Below are positions 1 through 10,621 of a DNA stretch of 64,000 nucleotides, piece after piece. Source of the DNA: Cryoendolithus antarcticus. Lineage: Eukaryota > Ascomycota > Dothideomycetes > Cladosporiales > Cladosporiaceae. The position numbers were made by a program, and so were the translations under genes. Under the pieces are notes generated by a model, which was not told the DNA's origin, did not search any database, and saw only the letters and a list, made by a program, of their open reading frames with translations. Position 1 is the first letter of the stretch. Each line of letters starts with the position of its first letter. The stretch is taken from positions 248,001 through 312,000 of the forward strand of contig NAJO01000016.1 of assembly GCA_002077065.1 (NCBI GenBank). Reading direction: 5' to 3'.

Positions 1-400
1 TGAGAAGGAGTCTTGCACGGGGGCTTTGAACGGCGCTCGGTCTCTGATGGCAATTTGCGGTGCTATGCACGAACACTTCCAAGTGGCATGCTGGCGGTTG
101 CACGAAGAGTTTGGTGTCGGTCCTGGGGTTGGCGACAAACTTGTACGGGGACCTTCTGTGGCATTCGAAGTCTGGCGGTGAACTGATCTCGCTATGCACA
201 AGCGCTTTAGGATGGTATGGCTCTGTTGTACGAGGAGCTTAGTATCTGACCTGATCTTGACGGAGGATATGCACGGGAGCTTTAATTTTTGGCGGCGCAG
301 TGGCGTTGTTATGCACAGGTGCTTCACGTCGATGTGCTTGCCATTGCACGGATGGTTCTGCTTTCGTCGTGATGCTGGTACGCGCCAGACTCAATGCTGA
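1..400. repeat. Degenerate nested tandem repeat (core TTGCACG)
   Basis: A short core, TTGCACG or variants (TTGTACG, TATGCAC), followed by a GCTT-like tail recurs near 13, 64, 98, 141, 193, 226, 270, 310 and 343. The spacing pattern is roughly 52, 33 and 43 bases, so three cores form a higher-order unit of about 128 bases. That unit is present about three times, starting near 13, 141 and 270. Copies are strongly diverged, and some core differences are C-to-T at CpA. The minus-strand frame is open from about 408 to the window edge but has no start codon and no recognisable domain. Isolated cores continue to about 2,470, inside the neighbouring gene. Confidence 0.6.
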
Positions 401-731
401 GTCTGCGGTTACTATCTAATTTTTTTGGATTTTGTGATTATATCTGATGAGTAGCTAATCTTGATCTGAGCACTGTCGTCCTCTGTCACGCTCTCGCTGC
501 TTGCACGCCGCTCGCTCCATAACAATAGTCTCTCGCCGTCAATGTCACCCGCAGTCTGTCAAAAAGGAAATGAAAGACATGAAATCATCGCTCCAGGATC
601 GAGTCCTCGCTATCCTTTGCACGCCTGCATTCCTAGTACTGTCTCCCATACCTGAACCTTTCCCTATCCATCGTCCACCTCCATTTCCGAATCCTCCACT
701 CCGTTGCACGAAGGCTTTAGTAATTCATCCT

Positions 732-2470
732 TCAGCTGTCGCCGAAGAAGAAGCCATTCGCAGTCTCGTCGCCGAGGAGGCCGTCAGGGTTATGATCAAA
801 CGCCTTAAGCACGTTTGCGAGACTGTCATCCGGAGCCGCAGTCTCTAGTGCAAACAAGCTGGTCTCGGGCTCCGTCTCGGTCGTAGCCATTGCGGTATCT
901 TGCACGACATCCTCGTTCACTAGTCCGAGCTCCATAGTAGTTCTGGCTTTCTTTGTACGAGGACCTTGACCCTGATGCTCACGTAGGTCGTCGGTCATCG
1001 GCTCAACTTTGACTTTCACTGCCTTGTCGTCCTTCTCGAGCTTTACGCTAGCGCTAAACTTGCGCTTCCTCCCCTTCGCAGTCGTGGTGACTTCTACCTC
1101 GTCTTCATCATCATCTCCGTCCTCGTCCTCTGCGTCGGAGTCTGGAGTGACTGCATTTTTGATCTGCTTCTTTGAGGCTCTCAGCTTCTTTGTATAAAGG
1201 TTACCCTGATGCTGACCAGTTAGGCAGGCTTTTCTAATAGACTTGAAATCCTGGAATACCGCAATCGATCAGCCCGTTATAGGCTCATGTTTCGCAGTCG
1301 GACTTAGGTCCATGTCTGGACGCGGAGACTTGACCAACATGAGGGGCGAGCGTCTATGATTTCCCTTACCGCCTTGAATCCAGTCGCGGTCCGTGAAGTC
1401 TTCGTGGATCCAGTTTCGGAAGATGCCACTCGGGGCCTTACGCCCAACATTCCCCCAGAGCGCAAATGTCCCGCCGTAGCAGAGATAGTAGAGCTCGCCG
1501 TCTGTGTCTCGGATGAGGGCAGGCTCGCCATAGGGACGGTACTTCGACTTCGCCGCGTTCGCTGGATTACCATAGGCGTCTGTCTGCTGGAGGTTCCTAC
1601 AGTACGACTGCTTCATCGTGTTCTTCGGATCATATGCAGCAGCATTCATGTGGGCCAGAGAGAGAGAATCGTAGTACACCTTCTGCACCGGCTCTACTGG
1701 CTTTCCGGTCTTCTTGTCCAGCTTGACTTTCAGAGGCTTCGTATCGCTCGTGAACACTTTCTGCTTCGTGAGCTTCTCCGTAGCATAGTCAGATCCGCCT
1801 CTGTCAGAGAACTCAACCCATAGAGGCACCTCAATGATGCCCTCCTTGCACTGGATCTTCGTCAAAGTCTTCGTAGTGTTTGAGGGTTGCATCGTCAAGA
1901 TCGGCTTCACCTTCTTGACCTTCGGCTGGAGCTTCGTCGCCTTCTTCGTCAACGAGGTACTGATGTCCCGCGAAGACTCTCCACCGGAGTCTTCGCCCTC
2001 GGTAGCCTTTTGCACAAGCTCAGAGAGGAACGGGCTACCAGGGTCAGACGGATCGGCCGCATTTCCTTTCCCCTGCACCGCAGCCTTCGTCTTTGCAGCA
2101 TCACAATCGACCGCATTTCCTTTCCCTTGCACAGCAGCCTTCGTCTTCAAACCCGTAACTTCCACACCCACCTCGGTATCCGTCTTGTTGCAGTCTCTTG
2201 AATCATTGTCGATTTCCGGATCAGCTGCGATGCTGTTCGCGACAGATGTAGCGGCAGTCTCGAGAATTCGTCCAGTGTTCGTAGTCTCGTCTGAATATGC
2301 ACGCCGTATTGGCTGTTGTTCTCGGTCGCATTCGCTGTGGCTCCTTGATCATGCACGGGGGACTTCGAGCCTTGGGTCGCGCTGTCTTCGAGAATGCTCG
2401 AGTCTTGCACCTCGGCTGCCGCGATGCTACTATCGTGCGGGTGGTTAGCCGTCTCGGGTTGCACGGACAT
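732..2470 (-). CDS. Unknown nuclear-type protein, probably three exons
   Basis: I do not recognise a family. The most consistent model starts at the ATG at 2470, skips 2313-2356 and 1251-1334, and stops at 732, giving 536 residues. Exon 2 (1335-2312) is one long open frame and includes a duplicated 12-residue motif, KTKAAVQGKGNA. Exon 3 (732-1250) is in the same frame after an in-frame TGA at 1269-1271. That TGA lies inside the proposed second intron, where CTGAT would serve as branch point 19 bases before TTCCAG. Exon 3 has a long acidic run followed by basic GRKRKF and KTKKAR-like patches, suggesting a nuclear protein. The first intron (44 nt, donor GTGCAT) is weak; a frameshift between 2313 and 2356 is the alternative. 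Repeated VQD/VHD motifs come from the TTGCACG repeat core. Confidence 0.45.
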
Positions 2471-3000
2471 CTTGATGGTCGTGTTCGTAAATGTGGCTTG
2501 TTGGAAGTTTGGCTTCTTGGCAATGTTACAGGTATGTAGTTGAGTGGATGTTATGGTGAGAGGATGGATTGTTGTCGTATGCATCACACAAATCAGGTGG
2601 CAGTGGTGGACATTCTCACATGTGATAGCATTGCCCATCACTCAAGACTTCAATTAGCAGCAAATTCCCTACCAAGTTGTCCTCACTTTTGGGGGGTTTC
2701 GCTAACAACTCGAATTCACTCCGAAGCGAGCTTTTAGGCTTTTCGACTTCACCTGACAAACCGCGCCCGCCCCCTGATTCATGCAGTCTGATTCGTGCAG
2801 CCGAGGTGTTTGACATCGGACAACCTTGAAATGTCTCGCATGTGAGACGCCAATGGAGCACCAAAGCCGACCGCCACGCGATCAGTAACTTTCGCCTCCT
2901 GTCTATTCGCGTTCCTTCTCCACGAACAGCAAACCGTATCTTGCAGGCTTACCATCGGTTCTCCCCGGTCGATGGCAGCCTCGTCACATCTCATCACATC
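2471..3000. other. Divergent intergenic region
   Basis: This spacer lies between the divergently transcribed unknown gene and the acyltransferase gene and presumably holds both promoters. I see no convincing coding region, repeat or RNA gene in it. Confidence 0.5.
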
Positions 3001-4733
3001 ATGACCCGTAGACTGTCAAACGACAACATGACAGTGGAGAACGGGCATCTGGGACTGCTGGAAAAGCCTGTAGAGCCACGAGCAAGCATACGCGATATCG
3101 TCCGCAATATGACCCCACAGTTCGTCTATCACGCGATTCTCGAGCTACTACGACCTGAGTTCTTGTCGCGAAGGAAGACTGCACCGACTGTACGAAAAGG
3201 CAACACAGCATGGCTCGATGGTCTGCGCGGCGCTGCAGCATTCGGTGTCTGCATCATGCATCTGACAGTCTACACCCATCACGATCTCGAACGATGTTAC
3301 GGCGCGCAACTGGGCTTCATGGAAGACAAGGGCAAGAATTACTCGATCCTCGCACTACCGGTCATTCGCCTCCCTTTCCTTAGCGGGCACTTCGCCGTCA
3401 TGCTGTTTTTCATTATTTCCGGCTACGTGTTGCCTAGACGTATGGTCTCGCTCATCCATCAAGGTCGGAGAGAGGAATTTCTGGAAGCCGCCAATTCTGC
3501 CATGTTCCGGCGGCCGATGAGACTGCTGCTACCCGTCGTCTGGAGCACACTCATTCTTGCCATCATATGGCACTTTCCGTTCGAGATCAAGACGGCATTC
3601 CCTACGCATCAGTCCTCACTCTTCGCAGAACTTCGATCTTGGGCCTGGGAATCCTCCATGTTCGTCTACTTTTTCAAGAACGGCCTGCTTTGGACTTATT
3701 ACAATGCGCACTCCTGGACGATCCCCGTCGAACTGCGAGGCAGCATGCTCATCTTCGTCTGGCTTTTTGCGACACATCAAGCAAGTATACGGACGAGAGT
3801 TTGGGCAAACGTTGGCATGATCTTTTACCTAGCATTCGGTACACCGTACGTAAAGTTGCCCGATATCTCCGTTCCCTGTGCACATGCAAGAGGCTGACGC
3901 TTTATAGTGGAGCATGGTATGCCGGCTTCTTTTCAGGCCTTCTGCTGTCCGAGACAGAGCTCCTTAGCCACGAGTCGGACGCACCGTGGTTCCCATGGGT
4001 GACCGCGGTGGAGTATTTCCGTGCCAAGCCATTAACTCGCCAGGTGTTGCTTCATGTGTTCCTTGGTATCGGCACGTATCTTGCGTCTCAGCCAAGCAGC
4101 GACTGGGGAAGCAGAGAGCAGACGTTAGGTAATTGTCCTGGCTGGATCACCTTATCGAAGATGATTCCTCAAGTCTACGAAACAGAGGGCAGCAACCACA
4201 GATGGTTTTGGCTATTCTGGGCAGCCTGGATCGTGGTGTATTGCATTCGCGAGATTGTAAGTGGCCAATTCATGACATATTCCGAGGCTTCGCTGACTTT
4301 ACCAGGCATGGATCCGCTCCATCTTCGAGACGAACTTCGCACAGTACCTGGGTCGCCACTCCTTCGCCCTGTATCTCGTCCACGGGCCGATCATCGGACT
4401 ATTCTCTGATCGCCTTTTCTACCTGACTGGCTTCCGTGGACCAAAACCACTCATGGACGACCCATACGAACCCTTCCTGGCGCTGTACAACAAATGGCAT
4501 GACTCCGCATGGTGGCCAATACCAGACGGCGGTCCTCAGGGTTTGGAGTACAACTTCGTCATTGTCGTCTTGCTGTCACTCCCGGTATGTGTTGCTACCA
4601 TCGCTACTAGTCCTGCAGATGTACTGACGAAATTTAGGTGATGCTCTACTGCGCCGAAGTCGGCACTCGAGTGTTCGACGAGCCGTCTGTGAAGCTCTCG
4701 AGCTGGGCATACAAGAAGTGGAAGAGGAGCTGA
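3001..4733 (+). CDS. Acyltransferase-3 family membrane protein
   Basis: Four exons (3001-3845, 3908-4256, 4306-4584, 4638-4733) give 522 residues. The introns use GTACGT, GTAAGT and GTATGT donors and all phases agree. The protein has the acyltransferase-3 (PF01757) pattern. TAWLDGLRGAAAFGVCIMHL carries the first membrane segment and the invariant His. FFIISGYVLPRRM and the SWTIPVELRGSMLIF segment follow, and a late HSFALYLVHGPI motif closes the domain. These enzymes move acyl groups onto sugars, sterols or other acceptors at membranes; the acceptor cannot be read here. The start at 3001 is the first in-frame ATG; a second ATG lies 9 codons further on. A possible AATAAA signal lies 59 bases after the stop. 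Confidence 0.88.
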
Positions 4734-5261
4734 GATGTAATGTGATCTTACGGCCATGTAACATATCATATGCATGTACATAGTGTAACAGAATAAAGAG
4801 CATTAGCAGATGAAATCAATCACCTGGAATTACTCGTGATCAATATGGTACCGTTGGAGCTCATGAGGCCTGTCACTGCCTCTAGCACAGCAATCAAACA
4901 CCCGCCATCCATGAATTACAAGCCTTGACCCGCAGAAAGCCATCCTCATGCGCACTTAAGGCGATCGCCAAGGAAGAGCTCCAGATCTCCCCACGACCAG
5001 GTCTCGACCAAGCCTGTAGACTGCCAAGTCACGAAACTAGGCACGATCGGGAGCACGCCTTGGATGATCTGCATGATAACAGCTATAGCTCTCGAGCAAT
5101 TGCTATGGTGGATCACATCAGGTACCATGACGGTCGGCAGCCAATTCCGGGTGAATTGATTAAGTACAAGAACAGCTTCCCCTCCGCTAACGTACTTTCC
5201 TCCCGCAACCACATCTCTCGATTCATAACCCATCACTCCAAACAAAAGTTACACAGCAAAC
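4734..5261. other. Intergenic region
   Basis: It holds the acyltransferase 3' end and the upstream region of the small gene at 5262. Open frames on both strands here are short and lack domains or plausible splice continuity. Confidence 0.5.
4792..4797 (+). terminator. Possible polyadenylation signal of the acyltransferase gene
   Basis: A consensus AATAAA hexamer sits 59 bases after the TGA at 4731-4733 on the coding strand. Fungal poly(A) signals are loose, so this is suggestive only. Confidence 0.35.
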
Positions 5262-5677
5262 ATGTCCGGACTTCTCAACAAGGCGAAAGATGCCCTCGGC
5301 AAGAGCGGTAGCAGCACAGGTGGCGCTCCAGGCCAGCAGTCCGGCAGCGAGAAGTTCGCCAGCGGACAAGCACATAAGGGTGGGCCTTTACGGACAGTTG
5401 ATACCTCGTCTGCGTGACACTGACTGGTATCACAGGGATCGATGGCTTGACCGACAAGGTCGGACTTGGGTAGGCAGATATACTGCATCTGGAACTCGAG
5501 AGCACAAGCGCGGATAGACATGCAGTGACAAGTACGATGATAAGATCAACAAGGTCGCCGATGGGCAGATCAACAACCAGATTCCAGGTGAGTGTCTAAG
5601 CGCAGTGTGCACCCAATGCATCTACTGACAGCGTGAAAGGTGGTGCGGGCAAGCCGAGCGGACAAGGTGGGTTGTAG
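5262..5677 (+). CDS. Small Gly/Gln-rich hydrophilic protein, four exons
   Basis: ATG at 5262 opens an 83-residue protein from exons 5262-5379, 5436-5469, 5526-5587 and 5640-5677. The introns are 5380-5435, 5470-5525 and 5588-5639, with donors GTGGGC, GTAGGC and GTGAGT. Phases agree throughout and the frame ends at TAG 5675-5677. The N-terminus MSGLLNKAKDALGK looks like an amphipathic helix. The middle (GIDGLTDKV, KYDDKINKVADGQINNQ) is helical and charged, and the tail is Gly-rich. There is no signal peptide or membrane segment. The composition resembles small stress-associated CsbD-like or antitoxin-like helical proteins, but I cannot assign a family. The first donor (GTGGGC) is the weakest join. 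Confidence 0.6.
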
Positions 5678-5850
5678 AGAAGGGATATGCCCCATGCCAC
5701 GACATGTGGGAGGATCTGTAGCTGCTCAAACACCATATCATTACGTCTGCCTCTCTAGAAATCTGCTCCACTCCTGTGATGTGATGAGTTCACCTGTGGC
5801 AGATTTCTGGCATGCATTGCTGGGGGATACGACTGCGACTTCATTGAACA

Positions 5851-6267
5851 TCATGCATTGGACATCACCCTGTACCTACAGAGCAGCTTATCTGCACATC
5901 GCAACAGCAAATTCGAAAGGAGGAGCACCCCGTTCATAGAGTCTACCTTCAAGGTCTCGGGACTGCCTGTGTTTGCTTCGCGCAGCACGTCGTGTAGTGT
6001 ACGGAAGTACATTCCGTCGGTGGTCTTTGTCGGCCTTCGAGTCCAGACACGTCCGTCTGACAAGAACACAACAGTGGAATTACTGTCTCGCCAAAATGCT
6101 AGCATCGAACCTGATGAAGTGGTGGAAAGTAGATGCGATAAAGCAACGATTTGGTCTGGACCTCATTCACGTGGCAGCCGGAACACGAAACGTCCGCCAC
6201 TGACGTACTTCCGGAAGGTTGAGAAGACGACTTCTTCCTCTACAACATCACTCCTCTTCTGGTACAT
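5851..6267 (-). CDS. Doubtful two-exon small protein
   Basis: A 118-residue protein can be assembled from exons 6171-6267 and 5851-6110, joined over a 60-nt intron (GTGAAT donor, CATCAG acceptor) whose unspliced frame contains a TGA. Phases agree and the amino-acid composition is reasonable, including a charged N-terminus and a Leu-rich stretch near the C-terminus. No domain is recognised. The plus strand of the same stretch also has a 212-codon open frame (5858-6496) with less protein-like composition. Treat this as a candidate only. Confidence 0.28.
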
Positions 6268-6726
6268 GGCGGTCGAAGACGGGGGCCGACAGATTGCTCG
6301 TCATCGCGCTATCAATGATGAGCTGCGGCATGAAACATCACCGTGCATCGCCACAGTTATCTTTGCGGACATTTTTCCCGGTGTGAAAAGCTTGTCCGTC
6401 CTTGCCCTTGCTCGCGTCCCACCAGCTCGTTACCACATATCACAGGCGGGTACCTTACATATTTCGCCTTCACTCGCCTTACATTCGCCAAAATGACGGG
6501 TATGCATCGGTTCGTATGCACAACGCGGCATCCGTCAGACCCTCTCAACTCCCCATGAGGCAGGTCGGAGGGAGAGCCAAGAGGCTATACGACTAGCCCC
6601 GGCTCGCTATCGTGGGCAGGTACGGCAAGCATCAAGGTAAAGAACAAGTAGGTCACGTTTCCTTGTCGACTTCTGTAAGCCTTCTGGTATCTATGAACAT
6701 TCTGCGTTCGCCCATCGTCGAGCGTG
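6268..6726. other. Intergenic region upstream of the secreted hydrolase
   Basis: No supported gene. It presumably contains the promoter of the gene starting at 6727. Confidence 0.4.
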
Positions 6727-8912
6727 ATGATGCCTTCGATCAGCTGTCTTAGCTTCGCGGCGACGACAGCTCCACTAGCTGCACTACTGACCTCGACACA
6801 AGCCCTAAGCATCGCGCCACGAGCGCCAGGACTCAATTTTCGGATCTCTGTTGCGGAAGGCCTCCTCAACAGCAGCACCGATGGCCGGATCTCACTGCTC
6901 TTCGCACCGGCTGGTGTAGACCCACTAGACGATACCGATGTCACTTCGAGTCCGGATCTGTTCTTCGGCAAGAATGTATACAACTACCACAACGGCGACA
7001 CTGCAGTTCTTACTGGCAACAGTGGCGAGAACGTCCGAATAGGCGTTTACGGCTACCCCAATGTTAGTCTAAACGATGTTGCTCCTGGCGACTACACTGT
7101 GCAAGCATATCTGAACATCTACGAAAAGGCTGTCCGGTCGGACGGCTCCGTCGTGTCAGTCAGGTTCCCCTGCGGCGACGGGCAACCAAATGTGGCCGGT
7201 TTCGGCAGCCTGCTCACGCCTTTGACGAATGTCACCATCAGTGGTGGCCGTCAGACTGTGAGCCTTCAATTCAATGACTCTGTTCCATATGAGGTCTTCA
7301 ATGGAACCGAGATCGGGGCTTGCAGGCAAGGTAACTACGAAGATTCCAAGAACTTGAAGCATGTCAAGATCCGGAGTGCAGCACTTTCCAAGTTCTGGAA
7401 TCGCGATATGTACGTTGGCGCCAACATACTTCTTCCTGCTGGCTATCAGGCGAACGATACAAGCACGCGCTACCCTGTGGTCTACTCTCAGAATCACTGG
7501 GCTGGCGGAGATGGTGCTTTCCGCTACTCCACCTCGGCCAGCTTTGCAGCAACGTGGGACAGCGGCATCATCAACGGTACCAATACCACAGCTGCACGAC
7601 CGACGCCAAAGTTCATCGTCATCTCGTTCAGGCATGAGGCACCGTACTATGATGACTCGTACGCAGTCAATACGGCAAACTTCGGACCTTACGGCGACGC
7701 TCTCAACGATGAGCTGATCCCCCATTTGGATGCAATGTTCAATACGATTGCAAAGCCGTACGCTAGGATCCAAGAAGGTGGCAGCACCGGCGGATGGGAG
7801 TCAATTGCCTCGGTCATCTACAGACCTGATCTTTTCGGATCTTGCTTCACATACTACCGGGACTCACTCGACCTCAGACGCCATCAGGACATCTACCTAT
7901 ACGATACCCCGAATGCGTACTACCGCGATGGTGTTGCGGTGCCCTCGATTCGCACAGTGACGAATGGAACGGAGATCGTAGAAGCGACCACCGAGATGGA
8001 GAATCACTGGGAGTTGACATTCGGAACTTCGTCGAGATCGGCGTTGCAGTGGGAGTGAGTAGCACTCTGATGATCGGTGCATGACCGGTTGCTGATTGTG
8101 TGTAGTGCGTGGCAAGCTGTTTTCGGTGCGCAAGGCTTGAACGGCTACCCTCTCGAGGTATGTACTGCATCAGCTCGCTTGTGGTAACACATACTGACTT
8201 CACTCCCAAGGCATGGAACAAAGTCACCGGCGAGATCTACCCCGAGGCAGTCGAGTACTGGAAGCCCTTCGATCTCTCCCACTACGTAACAGGTAATTGG
8301 GACAATTCCAAGAACCTCGGCGCGGTTTTGAAGAACCGCATCTTCATCTACGTTGGTCTAGCAGACACCTACTACCTCAACGAAGGCGTGGAGAAATTCC
8401 AAGAGAACGTCGAATCCTTCGGCGGCGCCGGCTGGGCGAATTTCACTTACATCGCCGGAGCACCGCACGGCGGGAACTACAATCGTCTGGAGATCTGGAC
8501 GTATCTTGAGCTCCTTGACAAATGGTTCAAGGACCATGCGCCAGGTGGTGCCACGCCATTGGGTAATAATGTGACTTCTGTGGCTTCGAGAGGGAACTAC
8601 TGGGAGGAGACTATTGCGAGAGCTGGTCATCAAGCCGCGCTTGATCGACAGGCGCCACCACATCTTGATGTGTATAAGAAAGTCATCAAGGCCAGTGTCG
8701 GCCGTTGGGATCCTGGTGTTACGCTGACCGCACAGTGGAAGGTCGATGGCAGACTTCAGGGTAAGTCATTCGCTGTGAAGCAGGGCCGAACTGTGCCATA
8801 TGAGGTCAAGGGACATTGGAGCTGGTGGAAACAGAGCTTCCAGCTCTTGGTGACGGGAACGAAGAATGGCTATGTCGATGAAACGAGAGCGAGCCAGACC
8901 GTAAAGGTGTGA
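6727..8912 (+). CDS. Secreted esterase-like alpha/beta hydrolase
   Basis: Three exons (6727-8054, 8106-8157, 8211-8912) encode about 693 residues; the next codon (6730) is also ATG. Introns 8055-8105 and 8158-8210 use GTGAGT and GTATGT donors. The N-terminus is a signal peptide (MMPSISCLSFAATTAPLAAL, cleavage near QALS) and many NxS/T sites follow, so the protein is probably secreted and glycosylated. The nucleophile elbow reads EGGSTGGWES near residue 355. A GLADTYYLNEG segment and AGAPHGGNYN in exon 3 look like the acid and His of a serine-hydrolase triad. The arrangement resembles the putative esterase (PF00756-like) group. The substrate is unknown. It converges on the monooxygenase gene 70 bases downstream. 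Confidence 0.75.
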
Positions 8913-8981
8913 CGCCATGATGGGATGTGATCATAGATAGTAGTACTGTACATAGTGCGACGAGAACAGACGTCCCATGTG

Positions 8982-10298
8982 TCACGGATCCAGCTTCTTA
9001 CCTCCGAGCTCGGTGATGCTGAACTGCTTCGCTGCCGCTTCAAAGCTCGCCTTCACCTTCTCGGAAGCATATTGCCGCATCTCAATCTCGTACTTCGCCA
9101 CAACATCCTCTCCCCAACCTCCTCTCTCACCTAGCAGCATTCCCAGAAATGCGGCATCTTGTAACGCAGTGTTAGCTCCCACGCCTCCAGCCGGCGTCAT
9201 ACAATGCACCGCATCTCCCAGCACAGTCACTCTCGCCTCACTCTTCCACTCCGGCAGCCCTCGCGGCCAAGCTGTGGACATCTTGAGGAAAGCAGCCTGC
9301 GCGTCATTCTGCTGCTCGAAGATCCCCTTGAACTTCGGACTCCAGTCCTTCGTCAGCTCTCTCGACAGCTCAGCAGCTGGCTCGCCAATTAGCGAGAAGT
9401 CCTCGTTCGGTGGCGCGAAAGAGCCTGGACCGCCGACGAACACCCAGCCGAACTCGACACTATCATCGTCAAGCTCACCACCGGGTCGAATGTTGGTGAT
9501 TAGACTTAGCGGCCCAGCTTCATGTGATCCGTCACGAACGAAGAATACGCCTGTGCCTAGCTCTCTGAACGCTTTGCTTGTGGTCTGGCCGTGTATCATA
9601 CGGGCGCCCGTGTCGTAGCTACGGATCTCGCCTTGGCCTAGCTGTGCGGCGAGTGCGGATTGCGAGCCATCGGCTATGACAAGCATGGAGCCTTCGGGTG
9701 AGGTCGTAGAGTCTGTGAAATTCAGAACTACGCCACTTTCGGTCAGAGAGTAGGATGAGGCACGTTTGTCCCAGTGTATTGAATCTGCTATAGTCGTTAG
9801 GAGATTGTCGCGCAGCCAGCCTCGCGCTGTGCCGTAAGTTGGGCCTGAGAGCATCGGCTTGGTAGGTGCCGGAGCATCTGGAGCATGTGGGGCGGAATTG
9901 GTGTCAGGCTTGCTTGGGGGCGGCCCTGGTGGACCAGTGCTTCCATGCTCGATGCGATCGCCTGTCTTGGCGTCAAAGTGATAGGGTCCGCCACTGCCTG
10001 TCGTTGAGGTGCCATCTTTGAACGTTGTGAAGTCTTCAGAATTCAGGACGCTTTCGATCGCTGAGAGTCCCTCATCGCTCATCCTAATGCGGTAACCCTG
10101 CGCTCTGGCGTAGCGGTTGGCATCTCGCTCGTACAGTTGGAAGGGAATGTTGTGTGACTGCAGTGCACGCGCAAGCAGAGTCCCACCAATGCCAGCGCCT
10201 GAGATGAGGACCGGCTTTTGCGATATTGTTGCCATGGTTCGGCTCTGTGATGGAGCGCGATTGATGTGACGGGACAGAGTAAGAAGACGACGGTTCAT
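8982..10298 (-). CDS. FAD-dependent monooxygenase (salicylate-hydroxylase-like)
   Basis: This is a single exon of 438 residues. The dinucleotide-binding motif PVLISGAGIGGTLLARAL follows about 27 N-terminal residues that are rich in Arg and Ser. The later FAD motif VTVLGDAVHCMTPAGGVGAN and the intermediate VIADGSQSAL (DG motif) are in the order of class A flavoprotein monooxygenases (PF01494). Such enzymes use NAD(P)H and O2 to hydroxylate aromatic or polycyclic substrates; nothing here reveals the substrate. The first ATG (10298) adds a basic leader that could target mitochondria. An internal ATG (MATISQKP) 63 bases further in, at about 10235, gives a conventional cytosolic start. No biosynthetic backbone gene is adjacent. 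Confidence 0.88.
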   Translation of the reverse strand: MNRRLLTLSRHINRAPSQSRTMATISQKPVLISGAGIGGTLLARALQSHNIPFQLYERDANRYARAQGYRIRMSDEGLSAIESVLNSEDFTTFKDGTSTTGSGGPYHFDAKTGDRIEHGSTGPPGPPPSKPDTNSAPHAPDAPAPTKPMLSGPTYGTARGWLRDNLLTTIADSIHWDKRASSYSLTESGVVLNFTDSTTSPEGSMLVIADGSQSALAAQLGQGEIRSYDTGARMIHGQTTSKAFRELGTGVFFVRDGSHEAGPLSLITNIRPGGELDDDSVEFGWVFVGGPGSFAPPNEDFSLIGEPAAELSRELTKDWSPKFKGIFEQQNDAQAAFLKMSTAWPRGLPEWKSEARVTVLGDAVHCMTPAGGVGANTALQDAAFLGMLLGERGGWGEDVVAKYEIEMRQYASEKVKASFEAAAKQFSITELGGKKLDP

Positions 10299-10621
10299 GA
10301 GGCTGTAGTGATGGACCAGACAATGATGGGAGCAACAGTAAAGAGATATATGCGAGCGTACTAGAATGGAGCATGTCTAACATACAAGCCCTCTACATGA
10401 CAAACGCTCGTCGATGACTTTACGGACCTCCACTCCTCACAGCGTCGACGTTGAACACGGTGGAATGAGTTCACCCGTCGAGGCTCCTTAGTCATCACCA
10501 ACGGGATCTCGGAGTTCGTCGACCGTTGCATTTCCCGATCATTACTCGTTCGATCTACCTCATTCCATCGTGTACATGAGCTAGCTCTATCGTAACGCCA
10601 CTTGAGCAACCATTTCTCTCT
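10299..10621. other. Spacer between monooxygenase and phosphoketolase
   Basis: 323 bases between two minus-strand genes. It contains the phosphoketolase 3' end and the monooxygenase promoter, with no ORF of note. Confidence 0.5.

Noticed and set aside
1356..2448. Plus-strand frames of 155 and 204 codons
   Set aside because: They overlap the minus-strand unknown gene, which has more regular protein composition and a motif duplication.
7156..7773. 205-codon minus-strand frame
   Set aside because: Antisense to exon 1 of the secreted hydrolase, no motif.
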